This document shows, in pieces, positions 49,626 through 58,297 of a DNA stretch of 64,000 nucleotides (position 1 is its first letter; each line of letters begins with the position of its first letter). Position numbers and translations under genes: made by a program. Where the stretch lies: the NCBI GenBank assembly GCA_934597255.1, contig CAKTQV010000007.1, positions 42,718-106,717 on the forward strand, in the 5' to 3' direction. This DNA comes from an uncultured Oscillospiraceae bacterium. GTDB lineage: Bacteria > Bacillota > Clostridia > Oscillospirales > Oscillospiraceae. The notes beneath the pieces are model-generated. The model was not told the origin of the DNA. It searched no databases and saw only the letters and a list, made by a program, of their open reading frames with translations.

Positions 49626-51356
49626 ATGGGCATCGGAGACAGGAAGATCGGCCGCCGGGAATTTTTGAAGGGCGCGGGCGCGCTGGGCGTCGGCGCGGCG
49701 GCGGCGTCGCTGCTGGGCACGGGCGTGTTCGCCGGCGCGGCGGAGACGGACGCCGTCACCTCGGCCAGCACGGTCGCCTCGGAGCAGTCCGCGGCGGAGA
49801 TGAAGCTGGTGGCCGGCGGGACGAAATACACCACCTACGCCAACCCCGATGAGATCGGCGTGGTCCACACGGCGGCATACACGGCCGCGGCGGACGTGGT
49901 CGTGGTGGGCACGGGCATCGGCGGCATGATGGGCGCGATGATCCTGGCGGAGCAGGCGCCGGAGGCGAAGATCATCCTGCTGGAGAAAAACGATTACTGC
50001 GGCGGCAGCACCAACATGGCCGAGTGCAACACGCCGTCCGGCGGCACGGCCGACCGCAAGGCGGCCTATCTGTCCGGCTATAAGCAGGCGGCGGCCTCCA
50101 GCTACATAAAGGACCCCACGCTCATCGCGGAGATGGCGCTCGACCGCGGCAAGAACTCCGGCTGGCTGTTCACAAAGCACAACATCGGCTGGAGCGGCAT
50201 GTTCTACGAGGGCGGCAACGGCAAGATCCCCATCCAGAAGCTGCGCAGCGAGATCGAGAGCGATCCCGCCTATGCCAACATCAGCCTTTACCTCTCCACC
50301 CGCGCCACGGCGCTGCTCGTCTCCGACGACGGCTACGAGGTCACGGGCATCCAGGTGAAAAACGCGGACGGCAGCTATACGACCATTCAGTGCAAGGCCG
50401 TTCTTCTGGCCACGGGCGGCCTGTCCACGAACTTCGACCTTCTCAGCTTCTACACCGGGCAGGACGTGCATGAAAAATGCCACGGCTGGGGCGCGGGGCA
50501 GGACGGCGACGGCCATCTTCTCGTGGAGCAGACGGCGCACGGCCACTGCAAGAGCATCACGGTCTCGAGCCTGTTCAACAACGTCAAGGGCTTTGAATAC
50601 GATTCTCCGCTCGGCGTCGCGGCGACGATGCAGCCGAAGAACCTGTATGTCAACCAGTACGGCCTGCGCTTCTGCTCGGAGATGATCCAGGATACCGCCG
50701 CCTCCGGCAAGATGGTCGAGGGGCAGGGAACGGTCTGGTCGATCCTGGGACAGAATCTGATCTCCCACTTTGAAAACGGCGGCTGCACGCGCAAGTATTC
50801 CGCCTTCTCCGATTCGCTGGCCGGGCAGAGCTGCGATCTGCAGAGCGAGCTGGTCAAGTACGCCGCGAACGAAAACGTCGTTTCGGCCGGCAGTCTCCGG
50901 GAACTGGCCGAAAAGATGGGCGTGGACGCGGACACGTTCGTGCAGACGGTGGAGGAATACGAGGCCGACTGCAAGGCCGGAACGGGCGACAGCGCCTTCG
51001 GCAAGGACGCGTCCTACATGATCGAGCTCGGCGGCGCGCCGTATTATGCGCTGCGGCTGTCCTCCGGCGTTCTCAACACAAACGGCGGCATCCGCATCGA
51101 CCGCAACGCCAACGTCTGCGACCCGCTCATGAACCCCATCCGCGGCCTGTTCGCGGCGGGCGTGTGCTGCTCGGGCTGGGACGGCGAGGTCTACGGCGGC
51201 GGCACCTGCCAGACCTCCGGCATGTGGGGCGGCTCCAAGGCGGCCCGCGTCATCGTGGAGCAGTACCTCGGCGGCACGGTGGCCGACGACTGGTACGGCG
51301 AGGAATACAGCTCCGGCGAGATGGGCGGCGCTTCGGGCGGCCCCTCCGGCGAGTAA
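49626..51356 (+). CDS. Tat-exported FAD-dependent reductase (fumarate reductase/UrdA-like)
   Basis: 576 residues. Twin-arginine signal GRREFLKGAGALGVG (R10-R11). FAD-binding VVVGTGIGGMMGAMILAEQ near residue 89 and EKNDYCGGSTNMAECN, then the capping domain and the C-terminal GGIRIDRNANVCDPLMNPIRGLFAAGVCCSG and GGGTCQTSGMWGGSKAAR. This matches the FAD_binding_2 fumarate-reductase superfamily that anaerobes use extracellularly on fumarate, urocanate, cinnamates and similar acceptors. No FMN-binding domain or haem motif is present, so the electron donor must come from elsewhere. C-terminus is Gly/Ser-rich (GGASGGPSGE). Confidence 0.88.
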   Translation: MGIGDRKIGRREFLKGAGALGVGAAAASLLGTGVFAGAAETDAVTSASTVASEQSAAEMKLVAGGTKYTTYANPDEIGVVHTAAYTAAADVVVVGTGIGGMMGAMILAEQAPEAKIILLEKNDYCGGSTNMAECNTPSGGTADRKAAYLSGYKQAAASSYIKDPTLIAEMALDRGKNSGWLFTKHNIGWSGMFYEGGNGKIPIQKLRSEIESDPAYANISLYLSTRATALLVSDDGYEVTGIQVKNADGSYTTIQCKAVLLATGGLSTNFDLLSFYTGQDVHEKCHGWGAGQDGDGHLLVEQTAHGHCKSITVSSLFNNVKGFEYDSPLGVAATMQPKNLYVNQYGLRFCSEMIQDTAASGKMVEGQGTVWSILGQNLISHFENGGCTRKYSAFSDSLAGQSCDLQSELVKYAANENVVSAGSLRELAEKMGVDADTFVQTVEEYEADCKAGTGDSAFGKDASYMIELGGAPYYALRLSSGVLNTNGGIRIDRNANVCDPLMNPIRGLFAAGVCCSGWDGEVYGGGTCQTSGMWGGSKAARVIVEQYLGGTVADDWYGEEYSSGEMGGASGGPSGE

Positions 51357-51396
51357 AGAATACCGTCCGTGACGGAAAAATAACCGCGCGCTTTCT

Positions 51397-51433
51397 TTCA
51401 AAAAGCCTTGCATCGCAAGGCTTTTTGAATTTA
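51397..51433. terminator. Terminator after the Tat flavoprotein gene
   Basis: 15-bp perfect stem (51397-51411 with 51415-51429), 3-base loop, with T-rich 3' side. Confidence 0.92.
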
Positions 51434-51477
51434 TGCCCGACCCGGCGGGCGCATCGCGTGGACAGGAGGAAATGAGA

Positions 51478-51963
51478 ATGCCCGAAATGCTCATGACAGA
51501 ACGGCTCCGGATATATCCCGCCTCGCGCGAGACGATGGAACGGCTCGTGGCCGGGGAGCGGGACGAGGAGGAAAAGGCGGCCTACGCGCAGATGCTCAGC
51601 GAGAGCCTTGCGCACCCGGAGGAGCGGGAATGGTACGCGGCGTGGATGATCGAGCGGCACGACGGGACGCCGGTGGGCGACCTGTGCTTCAAGGGTCTGC
51701 GGCCGGACGGCTCGGTCGAGATCGGCTACGGGATCGCGGAGGAACACAAGGGAAAAGGCTATGCGACCGAAGCGGCGGCTGCTGCGGCGGCGTGGGCGCT
51801 GGCGCAGCCCGGCGTGAAGCAGGTCGAGGCCGAAACAACGCCCGGAAACGCCGCGTCCCAGCGGGTCTTGGCCAAATGCGGCTTCGTGCCGGCCGGCGTG
51901 GACGGCGAGGAAGGGCCCCGCTTCGTCCTGCGGCGTGCCGGGACGGCGGACGGCGGCGCGTAA
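51478..51963 (+). CDS. GNAT acetyltransferase (RimJ/RimL-like)
   Basis: 161 residues. MLMTERLRIYPAS start, GDLCFKGLRPDGSVEIGYGI, the acetyl-CoA loop HKGKGYATEAAAAAAAWA, and ETTPGNAASQRVLAKCGF. Transfers acetyl to an amine, often a protein N-terminus; target unknown. The ATG at 51478 has AGGAGG 8 bases upstream, better spaced than ATG 51472. Direct repeats GTAAGGCGCCGGGGAT follow the stop at 51960-51975 and 51979-51994. Confidence 0.88.
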   Translation: MPEMLMTERLRIYPASRETMERLVAGERDEEEKAAYAQMLSESLAHPEEREWYAAWMIERHDGTPVGDLCFKGLRPDGSVEIGYGIAEEHKGKGYATEAAAAAAAWALAQPGVKQVEAETTPGNAASQRVLAKCGFVPAGVDGEEGPRFVLRRAGTADGGA

Positions 51964-52052
51964 GGCGCCGGGGATCGCGTAAGGCGCCGGGGATTTACAT
52001 CGCGCGCGCGAGCCGCTATACTTGGGGTGATCGCGGGAAAGGAGGGAGGCTT

Positions 52053-53387
52053 ATGTACGGACAGGCGGTGCTGGCGCGCATGAGCGCGCAGCTTTTGTGG
52101 CCTTCGAGCACCTATTACCACTCGTTTCTTCTGCCGCTGCTTCTGGCCTGCGCCGCGCTGGCGGGGCCGGTGCACGGCGGCCGGGCGCGGCTGCGGGAGA
52201 CGGGACGAATACTGGCGCTGGGCGCGGCCGGAAGCCTTCTGTATTTTCTGAAGGAGCCGTTTTTCCACTCCGTTTTTTCCGCGGGCGTGGCCAATCACGG
52301 GCTGCTGCTGGCGATGATCGCGGTCTATGCGGCCTTTTTCAGCCGCCTGCGCTCGAGCACGCGGGTCGTTGTCGCGTCGGCCGTGTTCACGGAGATCAAC
52401 TGGGTGTTCGCCATCACGCGGCTGGTGCTGTTCACGGTGATCCCGCTCGGGGCGGCGAATGGGATACAGCTTGTTCTGCTGGCGGCGGCAGTCGCCGTGA
52501 TCCGGCTGTTCCGGCCCGGCGAGACGGAGCGGATGCCGGCGGCGTACTGGCTGACGATGCTGGTCATCTGCGTCATCAGTGCCGGCTGCCTGTTTGCGCT
52601 GCTGATCCTGGAGAGCATACATTATAACCACGGCGTGCCGAACCGGGGCCTTGCCGTGATTCTGCCGTGCTTTTTCGCCGTGAGCCTGCTGATCTATTTC
52701 CTTTACTATGTGCTCGCGGCCGAGCATCGGAAAACGGAGCTTCTGACAGCGCAGCAGATACGCCAGGCGCGCGATCTGGATTTTTACGACCGGACGCAGG
52801 CGCTGTGCGGCGAGCTGCGCAGCGCGCGGCACGAGCTGAAAAACCACGTCGCCGCCATGGATTCGCTGCTGGCGGCGGGCGATTACGACGGGCTGCGGAG
52901 CTATTTTGACGGCTTTCTGGGCGAAAGCCGCGCGGCCATCGGGGAATTCCACTGTGAAAACCGGCTCGTCGCCGCCGTGGCCGGCAGCTTCATCAGCGCG
53001 GCGCGCGCCGAGGGGATACGGCTGGAGGTGAGCGCCGCCGTGCCGGACTCGCTTCCAGTCGCGGAGGGCGATCTGTGCTCGCTTTTGTCCAATCTGCTGG
53101 AAAACGCCGTGGAGGGCTGCCGGGCCGTCGGCGGTGACACGGTGCGCGCGTCGCTGCACACGGAGAAGGGCTATCTGTTCATCTCGGCGGCCAATCCGGC
53201 GGCGTGCGACGTGCTGGCGGAAAATCCGGCGCTTCGGACGACCAAGCGCGAGCCGGCCGGCCACGGCTGCGGCGTTCCGCTCATCCGGCGCATCGCGGCC
53301 AAATACGGCGGCTGCGCCGTGTTCGGCATGGAAAACGGCTGGTTCACGGCGGACGTGATGCTCTGCATGGAGGAGGCGGACGGATGA
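52053..53387 (+). CDS. AgrC-like GHKL sensor histidine kinase
   Basis: 444 residues. Six to seven helices to about 225, then a coiled linker, a phospho-His in ARHELKNHVAAMDSLL, and an ATPase domain with N box LLSNLLENAVEGC and a glycine-rich lid GHGCGVPLIRRIAAKYGG. This is the peptide-sensing AgrC/VirS class that pairs with a LytTR regulator, here directly downstream with a 4-base overlap. No AgrB or AgrD gene is found next to it. AAAGGAGGGAGG precedes the ATG. Confidence 0.9.
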   Translation: MYGQAVLARMSAQLLWPSSTYYHSFLLPLLLACAALAGPVHGGRARLRETGRILALGAAGSLLYFLKEPFFHSVFSAGVANHGLLLAMIAVYAAFFSRLRSSTRVVVASAVFTEINWVFAITRLVLFTVIPLGAANGIQLVLLAAAVAVIRLFRPGETERMPAAYWLTMLVICVISAGCLFALLILESIHYNHGVPNRGLAVILPCFFAVSLLIYFLYYVLAAEHRKTELLTAQQIRQARDLDFYDRTQALCGELRSARHELKNHVAAMDSLLAAGDYDGLRSYFDGFLGESRAAIGEFHCENRLVAAVAGSFISAARAEGIRLEVSAAVPDSLPVAEGDLCSLLSNLLENAVEGCRAVGGDTVRASLHTEKGYLFISAANPAACDVLAENPALRTTKREPAGHGCGVPLIRRIAAKYGGCAVFGMENGWFTADVMLCMEEADG

Positions 53388-54139
53388 AGATGCTTCGCGC
53401 GGCCTTCTGCGACGACGACGCCGTCATGCGGGCGCACATGCGCGCCGCGGCCGAAAAAGCCTTTTCCGCCTGCGGCGTGACGCTGTGCGCGGAGGAGTTT
53501 GCGGGTCCGGAGCCGCTGCTGGCGGCGATGGCCCGGGAGGAATTTCCCCTTCTGTTTCTCGATATCGACATGCCCGGCATGGACGGCATCCGTCTCGGCG
53601 GGCAGCTGCGCGCTCTCGGGAGCGGCGCGGATATCGTGTACGTGTCGAATCTGGACGAGCGGGTGTACGAGGTCTTTTCCGTCCACCCGTGGAGCTTCGT
53701 GCGCAAAAGCCGCTTTGACGAGGAGATCGGCGGCGTGGCCGCGGACTATGTCCGCGCGCGGGAGAACCGCACGCCGCGCATCGTGGTCCACGACGCGCAG
53801 GGCGCGCCGCGGGCCGTCGCGCCGGAGGAGCTTGTGTATATCGAGTCGGCAGGGAAGCTGCAGAAGCTCTTTTTCCAGAGCGGCGAGCCGCTTTCGGCGC
53901 GCTGCGCCCTGCGGGAGCTGGAGGAGCAGCTTGCGGGCGCGGGCTTTATCCGCATCCACAAGGGCTTTCTGGTCAATTACCGCTTCATCCGGCGCATCCG
54001 CTCGCGCGGCGTGGAGCTGGACGACGGGCGGAGTCTGCCGGTCGGGCGGGATCGGCTGGAGAGCGTGCGCGAGCGCTATCTCACGCTGATGAAATGGAAG
54101 GGGCTGGCGCCCCGGCGCACGGAGGAGGGCGGCGCATGA
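53384..54139 (+). CDS. LytTR-family response regulator
   Basis: 251 residues. Receiver domain: CDDD (acid pocket, residues 9-12), phosphoacceptor Asp in LFLDIDMPGMDGI, and YVSNLDERVYEVF. C-terminal LytTR DNA-binding domain starts about 140 (PEELVYIESAGKLQKLFF, FIRIHKGFLVNYRFIRRI). The ATG overlaps the kinase stop (ATGA), and its stop overlaps the next ATG, so the sensor pair and two further genes are coupled. Target promoters unknown. Confidence 0.92.
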   Translation: MKMLRAAFCDDDAVMRAHMRAAAEKAFSACGVTLCAEEFAGPEPLLAAMAREEFPLLFLDIDMPGMDGIRLGGQLRALGSGADIVYVSNLDERVYEVFSVHPWSFVRKSRFDEEIGGVAADYVRARENRTPRIVVHDAQGAPRAVAPEELVYIESAGKLQKLFFQSGEPLSARCALRELEEQLAGAGFIRIHKGFLVNYRFIRRIRSRGVELDDGRSLPVGRDRLESVRERYLTLMKWKGLAPRRTEEGGA

Positions 54140-54882
54140 CGGAGCGCGTCGTTATGGGCGGGGGGCGGCCGATACGCTACACGCTGGAATACAAGCCGGT
54201 GAAGAATCTCAATCTCCGCGTGCGGCGGGACGGCTCGGTGTTCGTTTCGGTCAGCCGCCTGGTCGGCGCGGAGCGGGCGGACGAGTTCGTCGCCTCGCGC
54301 GCGGCGTTCATTTTCGCGGCGCAGCAGCGCCGGCAGGAGCAGCGGGAGCGCGCCCGGCCAAAGGAATGGGCCGGCGGCGAGCAGATCGTGATCCTGGGGC
54401 GCGCATACACGATTGAGCTGGCGGAGGGCGAGCGGGACGGTATGCGGCAGGAGAACGGACGGCTGATCCTGACGGTCACGGACACGGCCGACGGGGAGAG
54501 ACGCCGCCGGACGGCGGAGGCGTATCTTCTCGCGCTGTGCCGGGAGGAATTCGGCGGGGCGCTCGCGCGGATGCACGCACCGCTGGCGGCGCTCGGCGTC
54601 GGGATGCCGGCGCTGCGCGTGCGCGATATGAAAAGCCGGTGGGGCTCGTGCATTCCGGCGAAGGGCGTCGTGACGCTGTCGAAAAATCTGCTGGGCGCGC
54701 CGATGCCCTGCGTGGAGTATGTGGCGCTGCACGAGCTGTGCCATCTGCTGCAGGCGGATCACTCGCCGCGCTTTCACGCGCTGGTCGGGCGCTTCATGCC
54801 GGACTGGCGCGCGCGCCGGGCTCTGCTCAACGCGGGGGAGGAGGCGTGGCTGCGCGCCGGCGGGGAAACGGAGGAGACATGA
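54136..54882 (+). CDS. YgjP-like (DUF45) metallopeptidase
   Basis: 248 residues. Typical layout: beta-rich N-terminus (YTLEYKPVKNLNLRVRRDGSVFVSV), AHGCRY-type middle, MKSRWGSCIPAKGVVTLSKNLL and the zinc site HELCHLLQADHSPRFHALV, with HExxH replaced by HELCH. Family members are predicted zinc peptidases, some linked to stress. Its start overlaps the response-regulator stop, and its stop overlaps the next start. Confidence 0.88.
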   Translation: MTERVVMGGGRPIRYTLEYKPVKNLNLRVRRDGSVFVSVSRLVGAERADEFVASRAAFIFAAQQRRQEQRERARPKEWAGGEQIVILGRAYTIELAEGERDGMRQENGRLILTVTDTADGERRRRTAEAYLLALCREEFGGALARMHAPLAALGVGMPALRVRDMKSRWGSCIPAKGVVTLSKNLLGAPMPCVEYVALHELCHLLQADHSPRFHALVGRFMPDWRARRALLNAGEEAWLRAGGETEET

Positions 54883-55184
54883 CGAAGCGGAACGACGATC
54901 TGATCTATGAGATATTGTCGGTCGTGGAGGAGATTCCGGAGGGACGCGTGGCGAGCTACGGCCAGATCGCGCGGCTGATCGGACGGGAGAAAAACGCGCG
55001 GCTGGTGGGACGGGTGCTCCGCGAGGCGGAGCGCTACGGCGATTATCCCTGCCACCGCGTCGTCGATCATGCGGGGCGGCTCGTGCCGGGCTGGCCGGAG
55101 CAAGCCGCGCTTCTGGCGGCAGAGGGCGTCGCCCTGCGGGACGAAACGCACGCGGACATAAAGAATTACGGCTGGGACGCATGA
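54879..55184 (+). CDS. MGMT/Atl-like DNA base-flipping protein
   Basis: 101 residues, the isolated C-terminal domain of O6-alkylguanine alkyltransferase: IPEGRVASYGQIARLIG, ARLVGRVL and the active-site motif YPCHRVVDHAGRL. The cysteine of PCHR is kept, unlike classic Atl proteins, so it may repair DNA directly or only mark lesions. ATGA overlap with the metallopeptidase gene. Confidence 0.88.
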   Translation: MTKRNDDLIYEILSVVEEIPEGRVASYGQIARLIGREKNARLVGRVLREAERYGDYPCHRVVDHAGRLVPGWPEQAALLAAEGVALRDETHADIKNYGWDA

Positions 55185-55260
55185 CAATCGGCGGCGGAGA
55201 GCGCAGGATGGCCTTGGGCGGCCCGGAGCAGCGGGAGCCGGAAAGGGAACGGATAGACCG

Positions 55261-56514
55261 ATGGCGGATAAACGGAAGAAATATTCAAAGGCAATGGCGT
55301 TTATTTTCCTGTTCGGCATCGTCAGCCTGTTTTCGGACATGACGCACGAGGGCGCGTCGAGCATCCGCGGCGCGTATCTGTCGCTGCTGGGCGCGTCGGC
55401 GGGCGCAATCGGCTTTATTTCGGGCCTTGGCGAGCTGATCGGCTACTCGATGCGCTATGTGTTCGGCAAGCTCACCGACAAGACGAAGCACTACTGGCCC
55501 ATGACGATCGGCGGCTACGTCCTCGACGTGCTGGCCGTCCCGGCGCTCGCGCTCGTGGGCGAGCACGGCTGGCTCTGGGCCTGCGCTCTGCTCGTCATCC
55601 AGCGCATGGGCAAGGCCATCAAGAAGCCCGCGAAGGACACGATCATGTCGTTCGCCGCCTCGCAGGAGGGCGTCGGCAAGAGCTTCGGCATCCAGGAGGT
55701 GCTCGACCAGATCGGCGCGTTCCTCGGGCCGGTGCTGCTGTACGTCGTGATGCTCTTCAAGACCGACGGCTCGACGTTCCAGATCTACTCGTTCTGCTTC
55801 GCGGTGCTCGCCATCCCCGGCGCGATCACGCTCATTCTCCTGCTCGTGACGCGGCGCAAGTTCCCCAATCCCGAGCACTTTGAGCCGGAGCCGAAGGAGT
55901 ATGTCCCCTTCCGCATGAAGAAGAAGTTCGTGCTCTACATCGCGGGCATCAGCCTGTTTGCCTTCGGCTTCGTCGACTATTCGATCGTCATCATGCACAT
56001 CTCCCGCACCTATACCGACCTCGCCGCGGGGCTCGCGGAGACGGGCTCGCTCATCACGGAGGGGACGCTCCCGCTGCTCTATGCGGGTGCGATGCTCGTC
56101 GACGCGGTGGCCGCGCTCTTCTTCGGCCTGCTCTATGACCGCAAGGGCGTGACGGCGCTCGTGTGGTCGACGGTGCTCTCTGCGCCGTTTGCGATCTTCG
56201 TCTTCGCGGGACGGAGCGTCCCGGCCGTGCTCTTCGGTGTCGCGCTCTGGGGCGTCGGCATGGGCGCGCAGGAGTCGATCCTGAAGGCCGCCGTCACGAG
56301 CATGGTGCCGAAGACGAGCCGCGCCACGGGCTACGGCGTGTTTGAGTGCTCGTTCGGCGTGTTCTGGTTCCTCGGCAGCTGGCTGCTCGGCGTACTGTAC
56401 GATGTGAGCATCCCGGCGATGATCGCCGTCTCCGTCGCCGCCCAGCTCGCGGCCATCCCGCTGTATCTCGCGTCTGCGCGGGGCGAAAAGCGCGGCGGAG
56501 GGGCCGGGGCGTGA
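55261..56514 (+). CDS. MFS transporter
   Basis: 417 residues, 11-12 helices. FLFGIVSLFSDMTHEGASSIRG at the N-terminus, then FGKLTDKTKHYWPMTIGGY and RMGKAIKKPAKDTIMS (the loop 2-3 signature) and a second-half loop GLLYDRKGVTALVW. Substrate unknown. GGAAAGGGAACGG lies before the ATG. Codon choice differs from neighbours, with much more CTC/GTC, hinting at a different origin. Confidence 0.87.
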   Translation: MADKRKKYSKAMAFIFLFGIVSLFSDMTHEGASSIRGAYLSLLGASAGAIGFISGLGELIGYSMRYVFGKLTDKTKHYWPMTIGGYVLDVLAVPALALVGEHGWLWACALLVIQRMGKAIKKPAKDTIMSFAASQEGVGKSFGIQEVLDQIGAFLGPVLLYVVMLFKTDGSTFQIYSFCFAVLAIPGAITLILLLVTRRKFPNPEHFEPEPKEYVPFRMKKKFVLYIAGISLFAFGFVDYSIVIMHISRTYTDLAAGLAETGSLITEGTLPLLYAGAMLVDAVAALFFGLLYDRKGVTALVWSTVLSAPFAIFVFAGRSVPAVLFGVALWGVGMGAQESILKAAVTSMVPKTSRATGYGVFECSFGVFWFLGSWLLGVLYDVSIPAMIAVSVAAQLAAIPLYLASARGEKRGGGAGA

Positions 56515-56551
56515 CGGCGAGCCCCTTTTTCGAAAAAACGGAAAATTTCTG

Positions 56552-56580
56552 TTGACATTCGCGCGCGGATGCGGTAATAT
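56552..56580 (+). promoter_or_regulatory. Promoter of tRNA-Val
   Basis: TTGACA (56552-56557), 17 bases, TAATAT (56575-56580), 17 bases before the tRNA. Confidence 0.85.
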
Positions 56581-56597
56581 AACAAAGCTGACTTCAA

Positions 56598-56673
56598 GGA
56601 CGATTGGCGCAGCTGGTAGCGCATCCGCTTGACGTGCGGGAGGTCACAAGTTCGAGTCTTGTATCGTCCACCA
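56598..56673 (+). tRNA. tRNA-Val (anticodon GAC)
   Basis: Cloverleaf fits throughout: acceptor GGACGAT/ATCGTCC, D arm GCGC/GCGC, anticodon stem TCCGC/GCGGG with loop TTGACGT, variable AGGTC, T arm ACAAG/CTTGT with TTCGAGT, and encoded CCA. Reads GUC/GUU codons. Confidence 0.96.
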
Positions 56674-56676
56674 CAT

Positions 56677-56713
56677 ATCCGCCGTAATTCCGATGGAATT
56701 ACGGCGGATTTTT
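56677..56713 (+). terminator. tRNA-Val terminator
   Basis: 15-bp perfect stem (56677-56691 with 56695-56709), GAT loop, TTTT following. Confidence 0.92.
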
Positions 56714-56768
56714 ATAACGATACAATGCCTGCGGATGGAAAACCGGAATTTATAAAGGAAGTCGTAAA

Positions 56769-57307
56769 ATGAAAATCCATCGAATTACAAAATCGAATGA
56801 CCCCTTGTACGAAAAGGCCATCGACCTTTACAGAATCAGTTTTCCAGCTCACGAACAGCGGGAAAAGACTTCACAGCTTCACATTTTACAGCAGGATGCC
56901 CACCATTTTGATATTATTTGCGACAACGGAGAATTTGTGGGTGAAATTCTGTATTGGGATATTGGGGGGCTTTTTATATTGAACATTTCTGTGTTTTGCC
57001 GTCCCAGCGGAACAAGCATTATGGGCAAAAGATTTTGAAAGCCTACCAAGGAACCCCTTTGATTCTTGAAATAGACCCGCCCGCAGACGAAATATCCATT
57101 CGCCGAAAGGGGTTTTATGAACGCTGTGGATTTGTGGTAAATCCATATTCTCATATTCATCCTGCCTATCATCGCGGAAATGCGGGACATGAACTTGTTA
57201 TTATGAGTTCACCGGAAATGCTGGGTCAGGACGAATACGAACATTTCAACCACTATTTGCAGGATATAGTCATGCAGAATGTATATTGCCAGCTTCCGGT
57301 TTATTGA
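56769..57307 (+). pseudogene. GNAT acetyltransferase broken by a frameshift at a G6 run
   Basis: The first frame (56769-57038) encodes MKIHRITKSNDPLYEKAIDL...VGEILYWDIGG and then goes off. A second frame resumes at FYIEHFCVLPSQRNKHYGQKIL, the acetyl-CoA site, and ends at 57307. The switch is at GGGGGG (56962-56967) before CTTTTT: one added G would give a continuous protein of about 180 residues (DIGGAFYIEHF). The coding is AT-rich compared with flanks, so it was probably acquired. It may be a pseudogene, a sequence error, or a phase-variable gene. Confidence 0.75.
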
Positions 57308-57349
57308 AAAGCGGAAGCGCAATGATCGGAAAAGCTGTGTGCTCTCTGC

Positions 57350-57388
57350 AAAAATCACCGCGCTTCTCACAGAAGCGCGGTGATTTTT
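57350..57388. terminator. Bidirectional terminator
   Basis: 18-bp perfect stem (57350-57367 with 57371-57388), CAC loop, with AAAAA and TTTTT ends, serving both sides. Confidence 0.93.
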
Positions 57389-57462
57389 CATTGATGCGGA
57401 ATGCTGTACAAGGAAGGGCCGCCCGATACGCCGCGGATGTTCCGGCGGCCGCGGCGGTACGG

Positions 57463-57849
57463 GAACGCCCCCGGCGCGAGGGGAATGGGACGGGTGAAGG
57501 ATCAGTCCCGCTTGAGCCTCTTTTTCCTCTCGGCCTGCTGCTGCAGATATTCGACCGAGTGGCGGCCAAGCTTTCGTTCCGTATTTTGCTTGGGAGAGGA
57601 ACGGGTGATTGCAAGGTAAATAAAGGCGCTGAGAGGATCGTAGCCGTGCATACCGAGCCAGAATGCATCGTAGTCGTCAAAAGGCATGTTTTTACCCCCT
57701 TACAGATTGGTTCAGCAGAAAAACGATAAGGCTTGAAAACGAACGCCCCCGGCGCGAGGGGAACGGGACGGGTGAAGGGTCAGTCCCGCTTGAGTCTCTT
57801 TTTCCTCTCGGCCTGCTGCTGCAGATATTCGACCGAGTGGCGGCCAAGC
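57463..57849. repeat. 109-bp direct repeat (57463-57571 and 57741-57849)
   Basis: The copies differ at three bases. Each holds the last 20 codons of one of the two minus-strand genes plus about 40 bases downstream, so the shared C-terminus of the proteins comes from this duplication. Confidence 0.9.
57502..57687 (-). CDS. Small Lys/Arg-rich protein, paralogue B
   Basis: 61 residues. MPFDDYDAFWLGMHGYDPLSAF, then a basic helical tail GRHSVEYLQQQAERKKRLK shared exactly with the next gene upstream. GGGGGTAAAAAC lies before the ATG. Function unknown. The tail is suited to RNA or DNA binding, or to a coiled coil. Confidence 0.6.
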   Translation of the reverse strand: MPFDDYDAFWLGMHGYDPLSAFIYLAITRSSPKQNTERKLGRHSVEYLQQQAERKKRLKRD

Positions 57850-58079
57850 CTGCGCACGTCCTCGAGCTTCTTTTTCTCCTCTTCCTCGGCCTGTTTCTTC
57901 CTATACTCGGCGAGCTTTACCTCGTCGATCTCCAAAAGGCCGCCCAAAATCTTACGTTTTCCGTTTACCACTTTGGGCTTGGGTGCCGGTCTGTTCGCGT
58001 CCGTGTGCATCATGGCGGCGACGATGGGATCGCCGTTGGCCATATTCATGCAGTCAAAAAAATCCATGCCCTCGAACAA
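57780..58079 (-). CDS. Small Lys/Glu-rich protein, paralogue A
   Basis: 99 residues from TTG 58079, chosen because AAGGGAG lies 8 bases upstream; a GTG at 58088 would be too close. An N-terminal part (FEGMDFFDCMNMANGDPIVAA) is followed by a charged helix EEEEKKKLEDVRR and the tail shared with paralogue B. A likely coiled coil. I do not recognise the family. Confidence 0.6.
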   Translation of the reverse strand: MFEGMDFFDCMNMANGDPIVAAMMHTDANRPAPKPKVVNGKRKILGGLLEIDEVKLAEYRKKQAEEEEKKKLEDVRRLGRHSVEYLQQQAERKKRLKRD

Positions 58080-58222
58080 CGAAATCACTCCCTTTTTTTA
58101 AGTATAGAGCAAAAAGTAAGAAAATGCAAGGGCGATCGCCGGCGGCGGAGGACGCACGGACGGCGCGGCGTGATTTTTTTGCAAAAAAGAGGGAAAACAG
58201 GGCAAAGCGCTGTATTTATGCT

Positions 58223-58251
58223 TTGACAGAAGGCCGCGGCTTGTATATAAT
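58223..58251 (+). promoter_or_regulatory. Perfect consensus sigma-A promoter
   Basis: TTGACA (58223-58228), 17 bases, TATAAT (58246-58251), 46 bases before the large secreted protein. The only perfect match in the window; implies very high expression. Confidence 0.93.
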
Positions 58252-58297
58252 GTAAATCGAATCAAGCCTTAAAGGGCAAAAAAACAGGAGGAACCAT

